Shown here: positions 34,067 to 43,602 of the stretch, one piece after another
Numbering within the stretch: position 1 is the stretch's first letter
How the letters are laid out: each line of letters starts with the position of its first letter
Translations under genes and position numbers: made by a program
Source: Syntrophaceae bacterium
GTDB lineage: Bacteria; Desulfobacterota; Syntrophia; Syntrophales; UBA5619
Assembly: GCA_003141195.1 (NCBI GenBank)
Contig: PLLC01000079.1
Span: forward strand, 13,475 to 77,474
Length of the DNA stretch: 64,000 nt
Direction: 5' to 3'
Notes under the pieces: generated by a model
Database searches by the model: none
Told to the model about the DNA's origin: nothing
The model's input: only the letters and a program-made list of their open reading frames with translations

Positions 34067-35788
34067 TTACGGGTTAGTTATAACCACGGCAGCGGTATAT
34101 ATATTTCCATCGATCGTGATGCTGGCTGTGACAACTCCCGTTGCTTTTGCTAAACCAGCACCTGTATAGATAACCACCGCGTTTCCGCTCCCGTCCGTTA
34201 TCGCCGTCGAACCAACCGGCACCGAACCAGCAGAACCAGAAGATGTAAATGTGACTGTCACGCCGCTGACCGCCGTTCCCAGATTGTTCAACACATTTGC
34301 CGTTACAACGCTGTTTGAAGTAGTAGTCGACAGAGTCGGGGGATCCGCCTTGACGGTAATCCTGAACGCCGACGTCGCCGAGCCGACCCTCGTGATCGCC
34401 ACGGCGCTCGCCGCCGTGCCGACGGCCGCCTGGACCGTATCCTGAACGGTCAGCGTCGGATTTGTGGTCCCCGGCTGATAGATCACGACCGCCTTGCCGC
34501 TGCTGTCCGTCGTCGCGGTCGCCGCGGACAGAGACGCGTTGCTGCTGTTGACCGGCAGCGTGAAGGCCACCGGTACGCCGCCGGCGGGTCCGGGTGTGGT
34601 TCCGCTGACGGTCACGGTGGCGGTGATGATGCTGACCTGTCCCGCCGTCACGGAAGTTTCCGATGGGACGATGGTCACCGCATAGTACGACGTCGTGGCC
34701 GACGTCCGGGTGAGGATGACCGCGGCGTTCGCGCCGTTGGTCAGGACGGCCTGGATCGTATCCTGGACCTCGGTGCCCGGCGACGTGGACCCCGCCTGAT
34801 AGATGGCCGTCGCGATGCCGCTGCCGCCGGCCGTAATCGTGATCGAAGCGACGCTGGTCCCGCTCGTGTTGATGAAACTCGCCCCGCTGTGGTTCACCGG
34901 GAGGGAGAAGGTTACGGCCGCGCCGGATTTATTGTCGCCGGCGACGGTCGCCGTGATGATGATCGTCCCCCCAGCGGGGACCGATGGGGTAGAGGGATTG
35001 GTGGCAAGCGTGACCGACAGATCCGTCGTTGGCGGCGGCGCTGTCCCGGCGCTGCGCGTGATGACCACCGCATTGCCGGAACCGTTCGCCAAGGCGCCCC
35101 GGACGGTGTCGTACACCGCCGTTAGCGGGGAGCTGCTCCCCGCCAGATAGATCGCAACGGCATTGCCGCTGGCGTCGGTGTTGACCGAAACGGACGAGAC
35201 GTAAACGCCGGCGGCATTGACGAAGCCGGCGCTGCTTTCGTTCACCGGAAGCGTGAACGTAACGGTTTCACCCTGCATAGGGTTGCTGTTCCCATCGGTT
35301 ACCGTGGCCGTGATGACGCTGGTCTGATCGGCGGCAACCGTCGTAGGCAAAGCCACCAGCGAAGAAATCCGCGCGCCAGCGATGCCGCCCGTTTTCGTAA
35401 TGGTAATGGATGCCGTCGCCCCGACATCGGTGGTGATGCGGATCACATCCTGGGAGAGGTTGTTGCCCGCCGTATAGATCGCCGTGGCGACACCGCCGCT
35501 GCCCGTCCTGTCACTCGCGGCCGCAAGGGTCCCGCCGTTGCGCGTCAACAGGGAAAAGGAGACCCTTTCCCCGATGACCGGCACTGTGGTCTTCTCACCG
35601 GTCTGATTGGTCACCGTGGCCGTCAGGGTGCAGGAGCCGCCGGCCTGGACCTCAGTCGCATCGGCCGTCAGGGTCACGGTCCCCGTCCCCATCGGATCGG
35701 CCGCGCTGCCGCCGCCGCCGCCGCAACTACAAACGCAGAGCGTCAAGATGCATAGGAGTAGTCCTGATAAACGAGAACACTTACGCAT
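34067..35788 (-). CDS. Ig-like (Big_1/invasin type) repeat lipoprotein
   Basis: The 573-residue precursor has a lipoprotein signal (hydrophobic LLLCILTLCV, then SCGGGGGS; lipidated Cys near residue 20-22). Five repeats of about 95-105 residues follow, each with a T-x-T-A-T-V strand and a closing GxAxAIYxAG or GNAVVIY motif, the layout of bacterial Ig-like Big_1 domains. Repeats 2 to 4 share VTFTLPVN, a sign of recent internal duplication. Such proteins are surface or periplasmic adhesion or scaffold proteins. It is near the Sel1 and pil genes, but I see no direct functional tie. Confidence 0.8.
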   Translation of the reverse strand: MRKCSRLSGLLLCILTLCVCSCGGGGGSAADPMGTGTVTLTADATEVQAGGSCTLTATVTNQTGEKTTVPVIGERVSFSLLTRNGGTLAAASDRTGSGGVATAIYTAGNNLSQDVIRITTDVGATASITITKTGGIAGARISSLVALPTTVAADQTSVITATVTDGNSNPMQGETVTFTLPVNESSAGFVNAAGVYVSSVSVNTDASGNAVAIYLAGSSSPLTAVYDTVRGALANGSGNAVVITRSAGTAPPPTTDLSVTLATNPSTPSVPAGGTIIITATVAGDNKSGAAVTFSLPVNHSGASFINTSGTSVASITITAGGSGIATAIYQAGSTSPGTEVQDTIQAVLTNGANAAVILTRTSATTSYYAVTIVPSETSVTAGQVSIITATVTVSGTTPGPAGGVPVAFTLPVNSSNASLSAATATTDSSGKAVVIYQPGTTNPTLTVQDTVQAAVGTAASAVAITRVGSATSAFRITVKADPPTLSTTTSNSVVTANVLNNLGTAVSGVTVTFTSSGSAGSVPVGSTAITDGSGNAVVIYTGAGLAKATGVVTASITIDGNIYTAAVVITNP

Positions 35789-35825
35789 AACCCATCCTCC
35801 TTCGCATACCCATAAAAGGCCGACC

Positions 35826-36791
35826 TTATTTTCCTACGATCTTGAATTCGCGCGCCAGACGCTGCGCCTCGGCGACCTGCGCGGGCGTCATCCAGACGTT
35901 GACCCGGTCCCGCGCCGCTTTGGCCTTGGCTTCCCCCTGGATCGCCGCCAGATTGTACCACATCAGGGCCTGGATTTCGTCCGGCAACACCCCCTGGCCT
36001 TTTTCATACATGTAACCGAGGGTATACTGGGCCAGCCGATTTCCCCGCTTCGCCGCCTGGCGATAATAGTTTGCCGCTTCCACATAGTCCTGCGGCGTTC
36101 CCTCGCCTTTTTCGTACATGTAGCCGGCATTATACTGGGCCAGAGGATGGCCCTGCCGGGCGGCCTTCTTGAACCAGTTGAGGGCTTCGATGTAATCGCG
36201 CGGAACCCCCTGTCCCCCGTAATAGATTAATCCAACTTTGAACTGGGCGACAGCATCCCCCTGCTCGCCGAGGGCCTTAAATTCCTGGAACGATTTCGTA
36301 TAGACATTCTGCGGTTTGAATTCCCGGGCCAGCCTTTGCGCCTCCGCGATCTGCGTCGGCGTCATCCGGTTCGCCATAGTATCCCTGAATTCCATGGCCT
36401 CCATATCACCCTGGGCCGCGGCGAAGATGAACCACATGAGCGCCTGGGGATAGTCCTTTTGTATCGCTCCCTGCACGCCCTCGGCATGGATGGAGCCCAG
36501 AGTGGTCTGGGCGAAAACATGGCCCTGTTCGGCGGCCTTGCGCATCCATTGGGTCGCTTCCCCGTAATCCTGAGGCACTCCCCAGCCCTGGTAGTACAGT
36601 GAACCCAGATTGAACTGGGCTTCGGCGTTGCCCTGTTCGGCAAGCGGTTTCAGTTCGCGGACGGCCGCAGCGACATCGTCCGGTTTATAGTACCTTATCC
36701 CTTTCTGGTAATTCGCCGGAGCGCAGCCCGCAAGGCCCCAAAACATGGCCGCCATGAAGGCCATCATAATAAATCTGGCCAGATATTTCAT
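35826..36791 (-). CDS. Sel1-repeat lipoprotein
   Basis: The 321-residue precursor begins with a lipobox signal (MAAMFWGLAGC; lipidated Cys about residue 21). It contains six or seven Sel1-like repeats (for example AQFNLGSLYYQGWGVPQDYGEA and AQYNAGYMYEKGEGTPQDY). The array is a two-fold duplication: each half ends with MTPxQxAEAQRLAREFK. AAGGAGA precedes the ATG at 36791; a longer frame overlaps pilQ and is not favoured. Sel1 proteins are adaptor scaffolds. Being downstream of pilQ, it may be an envelope accessory, but this is position-based only. Confidence 0.8.
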   Translation of the reverse strand: MKYLARFIMMAFMAAMFWGLAGCAPANYQKGIRYYKPDDVAAAVRELKPLAEQGNAEAQFNLGSLYYQGWGVPQDYGEATQWMRKAAEQGHVFAQTTLGSIHAEGVQGAIQKDYPQALMWFIFAAAQGDMEAMEFRDTMANRMTPTQIAEAQRLAREFKPQNVYTKSFQEFKALGEQGDAVAQFKVGLIYYGGQGVPRDYIEALNWFKKAARQGHPLAQYNAGYMYEKGEGTPQDYVEAANYYRQAAKRGNRLAQYTLGYMYEKGQGVLPDEIQALMWYNLAAIQGEAKAKAARDRVNVWMTPAQVAEAQRLAREFKIVGK

Positions 36792-36874
36792 AATGTCTGT
36801 CTCCTTGACCACAGCCTGATCAATGATATGCGTTTCAATCTCCGAAGTGAACCGGAATGTATGAGTCATGGTTC

Positions 36875-39010
36875 TCAAGGCCCGGTCTGAATTCCGGCCA
36901 TTTCCTGCGGTTTCATGATATTGGGAGTAATAAAGATCAGCACCTCTTCCATGAGCTCGCTCTTCTCTTCTCCCTTGAATAGCCAGCCCAGCACGGGGAC
37001 CTCTTTTAACCAGGGCACCCCGTTTATGCTGTTATCCTTTTTCTGCTTGGTCAAACCGGAAATCACGATGGTCTCGCCGTCTGAGACGACCAAGTCCGTC
37101 TTCGTCTCTTTCTGGATGATAACGGGATTGCCCTGCACCTGCCGAGAAAAATCCAGCTCATCCTTTTTAACAAGTATCGTCATCTTGATATTTTTCCCGT
37201 CAATCACGTGGGGGGTTATTTCCAGCCTCAACCCGGCTTTCTTCCAAGTGACGGTCGGTGGAACACCTACCGCGCCCGGCGTGGTAATTGGAACTTCATC
37301 TCCATTTTCAGTAGAGGCCGTTTGATTATCCAGTGTCACAAGGGAAGGGCTGGAAAGAATGTTTAACTTGCCATCTTTCTGCAGGGCGCTTAACTGGACA
37401 TCCAGGATATTGGCGCCGATCGTCCCAAACAGCAGCCCCAGCGATGCCGTTCCACCGCCCAGCGATGCCGCCGGGAAATTGACTCCGAATCCCTGGCCGC
37501 CGATCCCCGTCATGCCGGAGGTTGGGGCGTATCCCCCTGAAAGGGCAGACCCCGGGGGAACGGTAGAACCGCCTGTGCCTCCGGGATTGATGTATAAACT
37601 TTGATTGCCAACCTTTTGTCCAAATACGCCTCCCCACTGGATGCCGAGGTTGCGGGCGGTGTTTTTCGTCGTTTCCACGATATTGGCTTTGATCAGGATC
37701 TGGTCGGTTGGGATATCCATTTTAGCAATCATGTCCATAATTTTATCCAGGTCATTCTTGCTTGCTGTAATAATTAGACTATTTGTTTCCGGATCAGCGC
37801 CAATCCAACCTCTTTGCTTGCCATCCGCATCTGTACTCAGAAAACTTTGAAGAAGTTGAATAAAATCACCTGCACCCTCCATTGAAACCTTTTGGGTTGT
37901 CGTATCATCCCTGTAGCCTGCAGCTTTAGCATCTCTTTTTTGCTGTCCGCTACCATCCACTGATAGCTCCGACCTGTCATCTGATGGCGACACTTTCAAA
38001 TTATCAGCCCCGGTAGCAGATTCCTTACTAACGCCGCTTATCAGAACATCTCTCTTCATATCGATTTTTTTTATAAATTGAAGCATACGATATTTAATAG
38101 GCACAATTCGCGTTATTAGCGGTTCTGTATCTAATTGCATTTTCTCCCGCCTTACAAGCTCCTCCTCAGCTTTTTTATCTTTCAAGAATTTATCTTGACT
38201 CATCACCATGATTACATTACCTTTTTCTATCTTGGATAAACCTTTGATTCTGAGGATGGTGTCGAGCGCCTGCTCCCAAGACACATCCTTCATCTTGAGC
38301 GTCACCGTCCCCTTGACGTCGTCGCCGGAGACGATACTCACATTTCCCTGCTCGGACAATAGTCGTAAAACTGATTTGATGTCGGCGTCCTGGACATCGA
38401 GGAGGATCCGGGGGCCGCCATAGGCCTTCCTTTCTTTTCCGGCGTCTCTCGCAACGCCCTTCGCCGCCACCCCACCGCCGCGCGCTGCCGATTTTTCGGT
38501 GGTTCGCGCCGCCGGGGTCTGTACGACCGGCAGGGGCTTTTCCTGTGCAGGCTCTGCCGCCGCCACAGAGATCACGTTGAAATCGATGACGACACTCATC
38601 CCCCCCTGCCGGACACTATAGGGGACTTTCTGCTTCAGATCGATCTGCGCGAGAACCCACGACCGGCCGCCGGCCGTTTTCTGGACGGGCGTCACCCGGA
38701 CGATATTGGACAGGGCCGCATCACTGATGGGGCGCCGGAGACCCTCGGGAACGAAGAGGTTTTCCAGGCGGACCAGAACCGCATTGCCGGGCTGATTCTC
38801 GACGGTCACGCCGGAGAGCTTCGTTACCGTTAGGGTGACCCGTTCCTTTCCCGGCAGCTTCTCGAAGGTGACGTTTTCCAAGTAGCCCGCATTGACGGTC
38901 CCTGCTGCCGCATCCGGCGCCGCAGCCGGCGCTTCCCATACAGGCGGAAGGATTGCCGTCATGATCATCATTAAAAAAACAAGCCCTGCCAGCTGTATTG
39001 CCCGTTTCAT
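36875..39010 (-). CDS. pilQ: Type IV pilus secretin
   Basis: The 711-residue precursor forms the outer-membrane ring through which type IV pili pass. After a signal peptide it has an AMIN domain (VTFEKLPGKERVTLTVTKLSG), an STN/N0 domain (VLRLLSEQGNVSIVSGDDVKGTVTLKMKDV is split across residues 220-250), an N1 domain (WIGADPETNSLIITASKNDL) and the secretin core (TASTENGDEVPITTP, then TDLVVSDGETIVISGL and VPVLGWLFKGE). About 37740-38280, covering the N0-N1 linker and N1, is much AT-richer than the flanks (224 G+C in 540 by my count). It contains a Ser/Asp-rich linker, suggesting a recombined patch. It is last in the pilMNOPQ order. Confidence 0.95.
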   Translation of the reverse strand: MKRAIQLAGLVFLMMIMTAILPPVWEAPAAAPDAAAGTVNAGYLENVTFEKLPGKERVTLTVTKLSGVTVENQPGNAVLVRLENLFVPEGLRRPISDAALSNIVRVTPVQKTAGGRSWVLAQIDLKQKVPYSVRQGGMSVVIDFNVISVAAAEPAQEKPLPVVQTPAARTTEKSAARGGGVAAKGVARDAGKERKAYGGPRILLDVQDADIKSVLRLLSEQGNVSIVSGDDVKGTVTLKMKDVSWEQALDTILRIKGLSKIEKGNVIMVMSQDKFLKDKKAEEELVRREKMQLDTEPLITRIVPIKYRMLQFIKKIDMKRDVLISGVSKESATGADNLKVSPSDDRSELSVDGSGQQKRDAKAAGYRDDTTTQKVSMEGAGDFIQLLQSFLSTDADGKQRGWIGADPETNSLIITASKNDLDKIMDMIAKMDIPTDQILIKANIVETTKNTARNLGIQWGGVFGQKVGNQSLYINPGGTGGSTVPPGSALSGGYAPTSGMTGIGGQGFGVNFPAASLGGGTASLGLLFGTIGANILDVQLSALQKDGKLNILSSPSLVTLDNQTASTENGDEVPITTPGAVGVPPTVTWKKAGLRLEITPHVIDGKNIKMTILVKKDELDFSRQVQGNPVIIQKETKTDLVVSDGETIVISGLTKQKKDNSINGVPWLKEVPVLGWLFKGEEKSELMEEVLIFITPNIMKPQEMAGIQTGP

Positions 39011-39021
39011 GGTTTCCCCTC

Positions 39022-39600
39022 TTATTGTTCCTTGTGAAGCATTACGGTAATTCGCCTGACCTTCGTCTTTTTGGCCTTTTTGGTCTGGTCCTGGAGCCGT
39101 TCCTCGATGATCAAGCGATCAGGTTGGATCGAGACGATCCGCCCCCCGTTCATGCCGATATAGGTCCCCACAAAAAGGGGATAGTGTTTTTTCGCGACCC
39201 CGTCCTCGACAATCGCCGTGCGTCCGTGATCATTACCGGCAATCCCGACCAGGCGGAGCTGCTCGATATCCACCTGCTGGAGCGGCGAGATGGGCCCGCC
39301 TTTCCCCACCGTCTTCTTGATCAGGTTTTCTTCCTTCTTCGTTTTTAGAGCCGGATCCGTTTCCATGAATGGCTGGAAGGGATCCGGTTTCCCGGCCGCA
39401 TTATACTCGTAGGTCGGAGCCGGCGGCAGGGCTGCGGCGGGAATCGGCTTTGCCAAAGGTCCACCGGAACCTCCCGCCGGTGCAGCGGGAGGAAGGGTTT
39501 TCAAATCAGCAGCCCGGAGTCCAGGCGCGCCTGTCCCCCCGGCAAGTAAAAGGACCAGGATGCCACCCATCACAACGGATATGAAATGCCGCCTCATCAT
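39022..39600 (-). CDS. pilP: Type IV pilus assembly protein PilP
   Basis: The 192-residue protein links the inner-membrane PilMNO complex to the secretin. It has a signal or anchor segment, a Pro/Ala-rich linker and the PilP domain: KPDPFQPF, then VDIEQLRLVGIAG, AIVEDGVAKKHYPLFVGTYIG and IEERLQD. The usual lipobox Cys is not evident, so it may be held by the uncleaved hydrophobic N-terminus. It overlaps pilO by 4 bp and precedes pilQ by 11. Confidence 0.9.
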   Translation of the reverse strand: MMRRHFISVVMGGILVLLLAGGTGAPGLRAADLKTLPPAAPAGGSGGPLAKPIPAAALPPAPTYEYNAAGKPDPFQPFMETDPALKTKKEENLIKKTVGKGGPISPLQQVDIEQLRLVGIAGNDHGRTAIVEDGVAKKHYPLFVGTYIGMNGGRIVSIQPDRLIIEERLQDQTKKAKKTKVRRITVMLHKEQ

Positions 39601-40283
39601 GGTTTTTTATCCACAAACATATAGGTTTTTACGGTGCAGGAGGTCCGGACGATCCGCCCTTTGCCCTTCACATCCTTTGCATCCCCCATGGCGATCTCCT
39701 CAACATTGACGATCCGGGGCAGTTTGGCAATCTTTGCATAGAAGGACACCGTATTGTGGAAACTACCGGCAATCTGCACCTTGATGGGGATCTCATCGTA
39801 AAACTTCTCCGGTACGGCCGGTTTTGCAGGTGGGGCCTTGGCGTCAGCCGGTTTCGCAGGCGGTGCCTTGGCATCCGTCGGCTTCGGGGGCGCGCCTGAC
39901 TTCACCTCCGGCGGTTTCGTCTCCGGCGGTTTCGGCTCAAACAGGAGGAAATTTACGCCGGCTTCTTCACCGGAGAGAACCACCGACGCGAGAAGCCCTG
40001 CGATCTCCCGCGCATTGGGGAGTTTCAGCAGGGCCATCTTGAAAGACTCCCTCAGCAAATTGACCTCCCGGATATACCGGTCGAGCTGTGCCGCCACCTT
40101 TTCCTTCTCCACAATCTGCTGCTGCATCTCCGTCAGCTTGGTATCGAGGGCCATTTGCTTCGCAAGGATTGCCTGAAAGAAGAACATATAATAGAAATAG
40201 CCCAGGAGGAGACAGATCAGGAAAACGATCAGCGCCTTCATCTTGAGGGAAAGTTTCTTCAGGTCATCGACATTGAAGTCCAT
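39597..40283 (-). CDS. pilO: Type IV pilus assembly protein PilO
   Basis: The 228-residue inner-membrane protein has one transmembrane helix (about residues 14-33), a coiled coil (LDTKLTEMQQQIVEKEKV) and a ferredoxin-like periplasmic domain ending VRTSCTVKTYMF. An insert of Pro/Ala/Lys repeats (PTDAKAPPAKPADAKAPPAKPA, given here as two copies of DAKAPPAKPA) splits the periplasmic domain and is low-complexity. PilO pairs with PilN to align the pilus motor with the secretin. Confidence 0.93.
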   Translation of the reverse strand: MDFNVDDLKKLSLKMKALIVFLICLLLGYFYYMFFFQAILAKQMALDTKLTEMQQQIVEKEKVAAQLDRYIREVNLLRESFKMALLKLPNAREIAGLLASVVLSGEEAGVNFLLFEPKPPETKPPEVKSGAPPKPTDAKAPPAKPADAKAPPAKPAVPEKFYDEIPIKVQIAGSFHNTVSFYAKIAKLPRIVNVEEIAMGDAKDVKGKGRIVRTSCTVKTYMFVDKKP

Positions 40284-40287
40284 AGGG

Positions 40288-40836
40288 TCATATCCCTTTT
40301 TTCATGACACCGGTCATGATGAATTGCTGCAACTTCACTCCGGCCAGCTCTTTTTCTCTGGAGACCACCAGTTCGACCGACTGGAAAAATCCTGCTTTTT
40401 CCATGCTCTTCATGAAGCGGGCCACGGTGCCGTTGTCCCTGGCCATTCCCTCGATGCGAAGCTCCTGTCCCGTTTGCGTGATCTTTTCCAGCCAGGCCTC
40501 CTTTGCGGGAACGAGCAGATTCAGTTCATCCAGCATGCGGACGGGGAAGAGGCGGTTGGTCTCGAGGGAGTTGATCACCCCCAATTTCTGTTCCAATTCC
40601 CTCTTGTCTCTCTTGAAACCCTCGATGTCGCCAACTTTTTTGTTCAATACGATCAGTCTGGCATCCGCCTCCTGGATCTTCGTCTCCATGCCGCTGATGC
40701 TCATGCTGAAATAGAAATGCACGAAGAGGATGATCAGAAGAAACAACACCAGGGCGCCCGAGAGGATGATGATCTGGTGCTGCAGATTCTCTTTTTTTTC
40801 CTTTTCACGATAGGGAAGAAGATTGATTTTGATCAT
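40288..40836 (-). CDS. pilN: Type IV pilus assembly protein PilN
   Basis: The 182-residue protein starts MIKINLLPYREKEKK, the conserved cytoplasmic peptide that docks into PilM. It then has one membrane helix (about residues 25-47), a coiled coil and a fimbrial-assembly (PilN) domain. Its start overlaps the pilM stop (40833-40836), so the two partners are translationally coupled. Confidence 0.95.
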   Translation of the reverse strand: MIKINLLPYREKEKKENLQHQIIILSGALVLFLLIILFVHFYFSMSISGMETKIQEADARLIVLNKKVGDIEGFKRDKRELEQKLGVINSLETNRLFPVRMLDELNLLVPAKEAWLEKITQTGQELRIEGMARDNGTVARFMKSMEKAGFFQSVELVVSREKELAGVKLQQFIMTGVMKKGI

Positions 40837-41912
40837 TTGTCGCCTATCTTCCGCAAAGCCAGCCCCACGCCGACGGCAGCAATGGGACCGATACCCCCGG
40901 CCGACTCCGGCGCCAGAACCTTTTTATCCAATTGGATCTTTTTGAACGGGTTGATGATCTCCGTTTCGATCCCCAGCCGGCGACCCAGATCGGCAACCAG
41001 GTCGGGAATCATGCCCCCGCCGCCGGACACGAGAATTTTACTGATGGTTTCTGCACCGAAAGTGGACCGGAAATAGTCGACCGACCGCTCGATCTCGGAA
41101 CAGATCGGATCCGCATAGGTGATCAGTCCCTCACGGAATGCCTTCCTGGCCTGTTCGTCATCTCCTGTCCCCTTGATCTTGACCTTTTCCGCCTCCTCAA
41201 AAGGAACGCCGAGATTTGCGGCAAGCGCCTCGGTAACGGAATTGCCGCCGAGGGTAAAATCCCGCGTGAAGATCGATACCCCGCCCTTCACCGCATTGAG
41301 GTTGGTTATGCTCGCCCCGATGTTGATGAGAACAACCACATCGTTCTCCTCGAACTCGTAATTTTCCTCATACATGGTTTCAAGGGCAAAGGAATCGACA
41401 TCCATGATCACCGGGATCAGTCCCGCCGCCTGGATGGCCTCCGTATAACCCTCGATGATCTCTTTCTTGGCTGCTACGATAAGGACTTCCATCTGACTGG
41501 GGTTGTAGGGATTTTCTCCGAGGATCTGAAAATCGTAGTCCACCGCGGACATGTCGTCGAAGGGCAGATACTTCCCCGCTTCATCATGAATGAGGGCCCG
41601 AAGTTCCTCCTCATCCATCTGGGCGAAGGTCGCCTTCTTCACGATCACGGCGTGCCCGGAGATGGAGGTGACGATCTTTTTCCGCTTGCAGCCAGACTGA
41701 TGGAAGAGTTCTTTGATGGTTGCGGTCAAGGCTTCCGGCTCCACCACGGCGCCGTCGACGATCACCCCCTTGACCAGGGGCGCCTGGGAAAAAAGGCTGA
41801 GGATGCGGCCTTTGGGGCTATCCTGTATCTCCGCAAGCTTGATGCAACTGGAGCCGATGTCCAGCCCGGCCAGTTGCTTCCCCCCTGAAAACAAGTCCTT
41901 GATGTCGAACAT
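40833..41912 (-). CDS. pilM: Type IV pilus assembly ATPase-like protein PilM
   Basis: The 359-residue actin-like cytoplasmic protein binds nucleotide and the PilN tail. It has the family motifs AGLDIGSSCIKLAEI (phosphate 1), VLINIGASITNLNAV (phosphate 2) and LVSGGGGMIPDLVADL (adenosine). It is first in the minus-strand pilMNOPQ order, with ftsB 60 bases upstream. No pilin or motor ATPase genes are in the window. Confidence 0.95.
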   Translation of the reverse strand: MFDIKDLFSGGKQLAGLDIGSSCIKLAEIQDSPKGRILSLFSQAPLVKGVIVDGAVVEPEALTATIKELFHQSGCKRKKIVTSISGHAVIVKKATFAQMDEEELRALIHDEAGKYLPFDDMSAVDYDFQILGENPYNPSQMEVLIVAAKKEIIEGYTEAIQAAGLIPVIMDVDSFALETMYEENYEFEENDVVVLINIGASITNLNAVKGGVSIFTRDFTLGGNSVTEALAANLGVPFEEAEKVKIKGTGDDEQARKAFREGLITYADPICSEIERSVDYFRSTFGAETISKILVSGGGGMIPDLVADLGRRLGIETEIINPFKKIQLDKKVLAPESAGGIGPIAAVGVGLALRKIGDK

Positions 41913-41972
41913 GCGGTCACCGTCTTGAGATAAAAGGTATGGACCCCGTCTCCTGCGGCAGAGGCGTAAGCC

Positions 41973-42239
41973 TTATTGCGCCGTGCGGTAAACCAGATCT
42001 CCTTTTTTAACCATGCCCAGTTCGCTTCTCGCCATCATCTCGACATAGGACAAATCATCGCGCAGAAGCGTGATGTTTTTTTTCAGGGCGATGTTTTCGA
42101 GGGTCAACTCATGATTGATCTTCTTGAGGGCCATCATTTTCTCCTTCATTCGGAAATTATCGATGAGTCCCCTGTCCCCGAATGTGATCAGGGCGCACAT
42201 GAGCAAGACAAAGACGATGAGATACCTGCCTACCTTCAT
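41973..42239 (-). CDS. ftsB: FtsB/DivIC-like septum formation protein
   Basis: The 88-residue protein has one N-terminal transmembrane helix (YLIVFVLLMCALITF), a coiled coil rich in Lys, Leu and Asn (MMALKKINHELTLENIALKK) and a C-terminal DLSYVEMMARSELGMVKKGD, the conserved end of FtsB/DivIC proteins. It would join FtsL and FtsQ at the divisome. It is a single gene just upstream of pilM. Confidence 0.85.
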   Translation of the reverse strand: MKVGRYLIVFVLLMCALITFGDRGLIDNFRMKEKMMALKKINHELTLENIALKKNITLLRDDLSYVEMMARSELGMVKKGDLVYRTAQ

Positions 42240-42358
42240 TCCGATACCCCAGCTACCCGGCTATAACGTCCATTGAAAACAGAGTGCGGGTGTGAATATA
42301 TACAATAAAACGGGGTTGTGCAAGACGAAATTTATGAGGCAACTGGCCCGTCCTCCCC

Positions 42359-43534
42359 TCAGGGCAAGACGGTGGGCAGACCCTGCTGCGGTTCGCCCAG
42401 CAGAAAATCCCCCCGCTCGATCCATTCCTTGAGGATGTTCGCGATCTCCCGCGCCTTGAAGTAACTCGACAGGGGCGCGGTGGAGATCTTTTGCCCGTTC
42501 AGCGTAATCGTACCGCTCCGGAGTTCCCCATAGCTGACCTCGCCGAGACTCTTGGCCACCCCTTTCGGATAATCCATGCTGTAGTCATAGACCTGCGTGA
42601 AGATCTCCTCATCCTTCACCGCCGTGTGGCGGGCCATCTCCTCGTCCAGAACGGGAATGGGAATGCCGACCCCGACATAGAGGGAAACGCCGTAGCCCAG
42701 GATGCTGGCGCCCACCAGCCAATCCGGGCTCATCTCCTTGAGGTTGCCGATCGTGGCGATCGTCCCGGCACCTTCCCGCGGGACCCCGTTTTTGCCCCGG
42801 CGGGCGTTGGGATTGTGCTGCGTCCCCGGCCAGGCCACGAAACCCCGGGCGCCGCCCAGGAAGATCCGGGTCCCGATGCCGATCGTTTTGTAGTAGGGAT
42901 CGTTGAACAGGGGGCTCAACTGACCCGATGTCGCATAATTGGCGTTGGCCATCCGCGGCCGGAGCATTCCCATGTAGGTGTAGATGGTCTTGTCCGAGAC
43001 GTTCACGGCGCAGTTGTAGTTCTGATAGGCGTTGCGGGGGTTGAAGAGGATCGCGTCACGGAGGTCCTGAAGGGTAATGTTCCGCTCGTGCCGCCTTGCC
43101 GGATAACAGTCGGTGCCATAGCTTTCCGCCCGCAGCCGGATCACATTCCCGGCAACCAGGTCCTGAAGGACATGACCGCCGCCGTAGTGGAATTCACCGG
43201 GATAGACGCTGTTCAGGGGGTCTTCCTCGACCACCTCCGTGGCGCCGAGATAGCAGTCCACAGCAGCGACCCCGCCGTAGGCCGGCACGTCGTTGAGCCA
43301 GACCTTCGAGGCGCGGATCTTCGGGGCCGTGTGGCCGAAATTCAGAAAGGCGCCGGAGGAGCACATCGGACTGAACGTGCCCGTGGTCACCACATCCACC
43401 TTCCGGGCCGCCTCCACGTCTCCGTGCCGCTCTACAACGTCGATCATCTCCTCGGCGGTCACCACGACGGCCTTCCCCTGCCGGATTTTCTCGTTGATCT
43501 CCTGAAATGTCTTGCTGACCCGGTATTTTTTCAT
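42359..43534 (-). CDS. Homocysteine biosynthesis protein (DUF39/HcyBio family)
   Basis: The 391-residue protein is a member of the DUF39 family, needed in methanogens and some anaerobes to turn aspartate semialdehyde into homocysteine without O-acyl-homoserine intermediates. The family Cys is present in FSPMCSSGAFLNFG (Cys58). GGxxHVLQDL and GARGFVAWPGTQHNP are further conserved blocks. In several organisms a C-terminal or separate ferredoxin partner works with it; none is adjacent here, so a partner is expected elsewhere. It stands alone upstream of ftsB. Confidence 0.8.
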   Translation of the reverse strand: MKKYRVSKTFQEINEKIRQGKAVVVTAEEMIDVVERHGDVEAARKVDVVTTGTFSPMCSSGAFLNFGHTAPKIRASKVWLNDVPAYGGVAAVDCYLGATEVVEEDPLNSVYPGEFHYGGGHVLQDLVAGNVIRLRAESYGTDCYPARRHERNITLQDLRDAILFNPRNAYQNYNCAVNVSDKTIYTYMGMLRPRMANANYATSGQLSPLFNDPYYKTIGIGTRIFLGGARGFVAWPGTQHNPNARRGKNGVPREGAGTIATIGNLKEMSPDWLVGASILGYGVSLYVGVGIPIPVLDEEMARHTAVKDEEIFTQVYDYSMDYPKGVAKSLGEVSYGELRSGTITLNGQKISTAPLSSYFKAREIANILKEWIERGDFLLGEPQQGLPTVLP

Positions 43535-43602
43535 GCAACACCTCTGAAAATCCCCAGGCGCCTACCAAAGACGCCCCCGCAAAAGTCGGGCTACCCTTCC
43601 GG

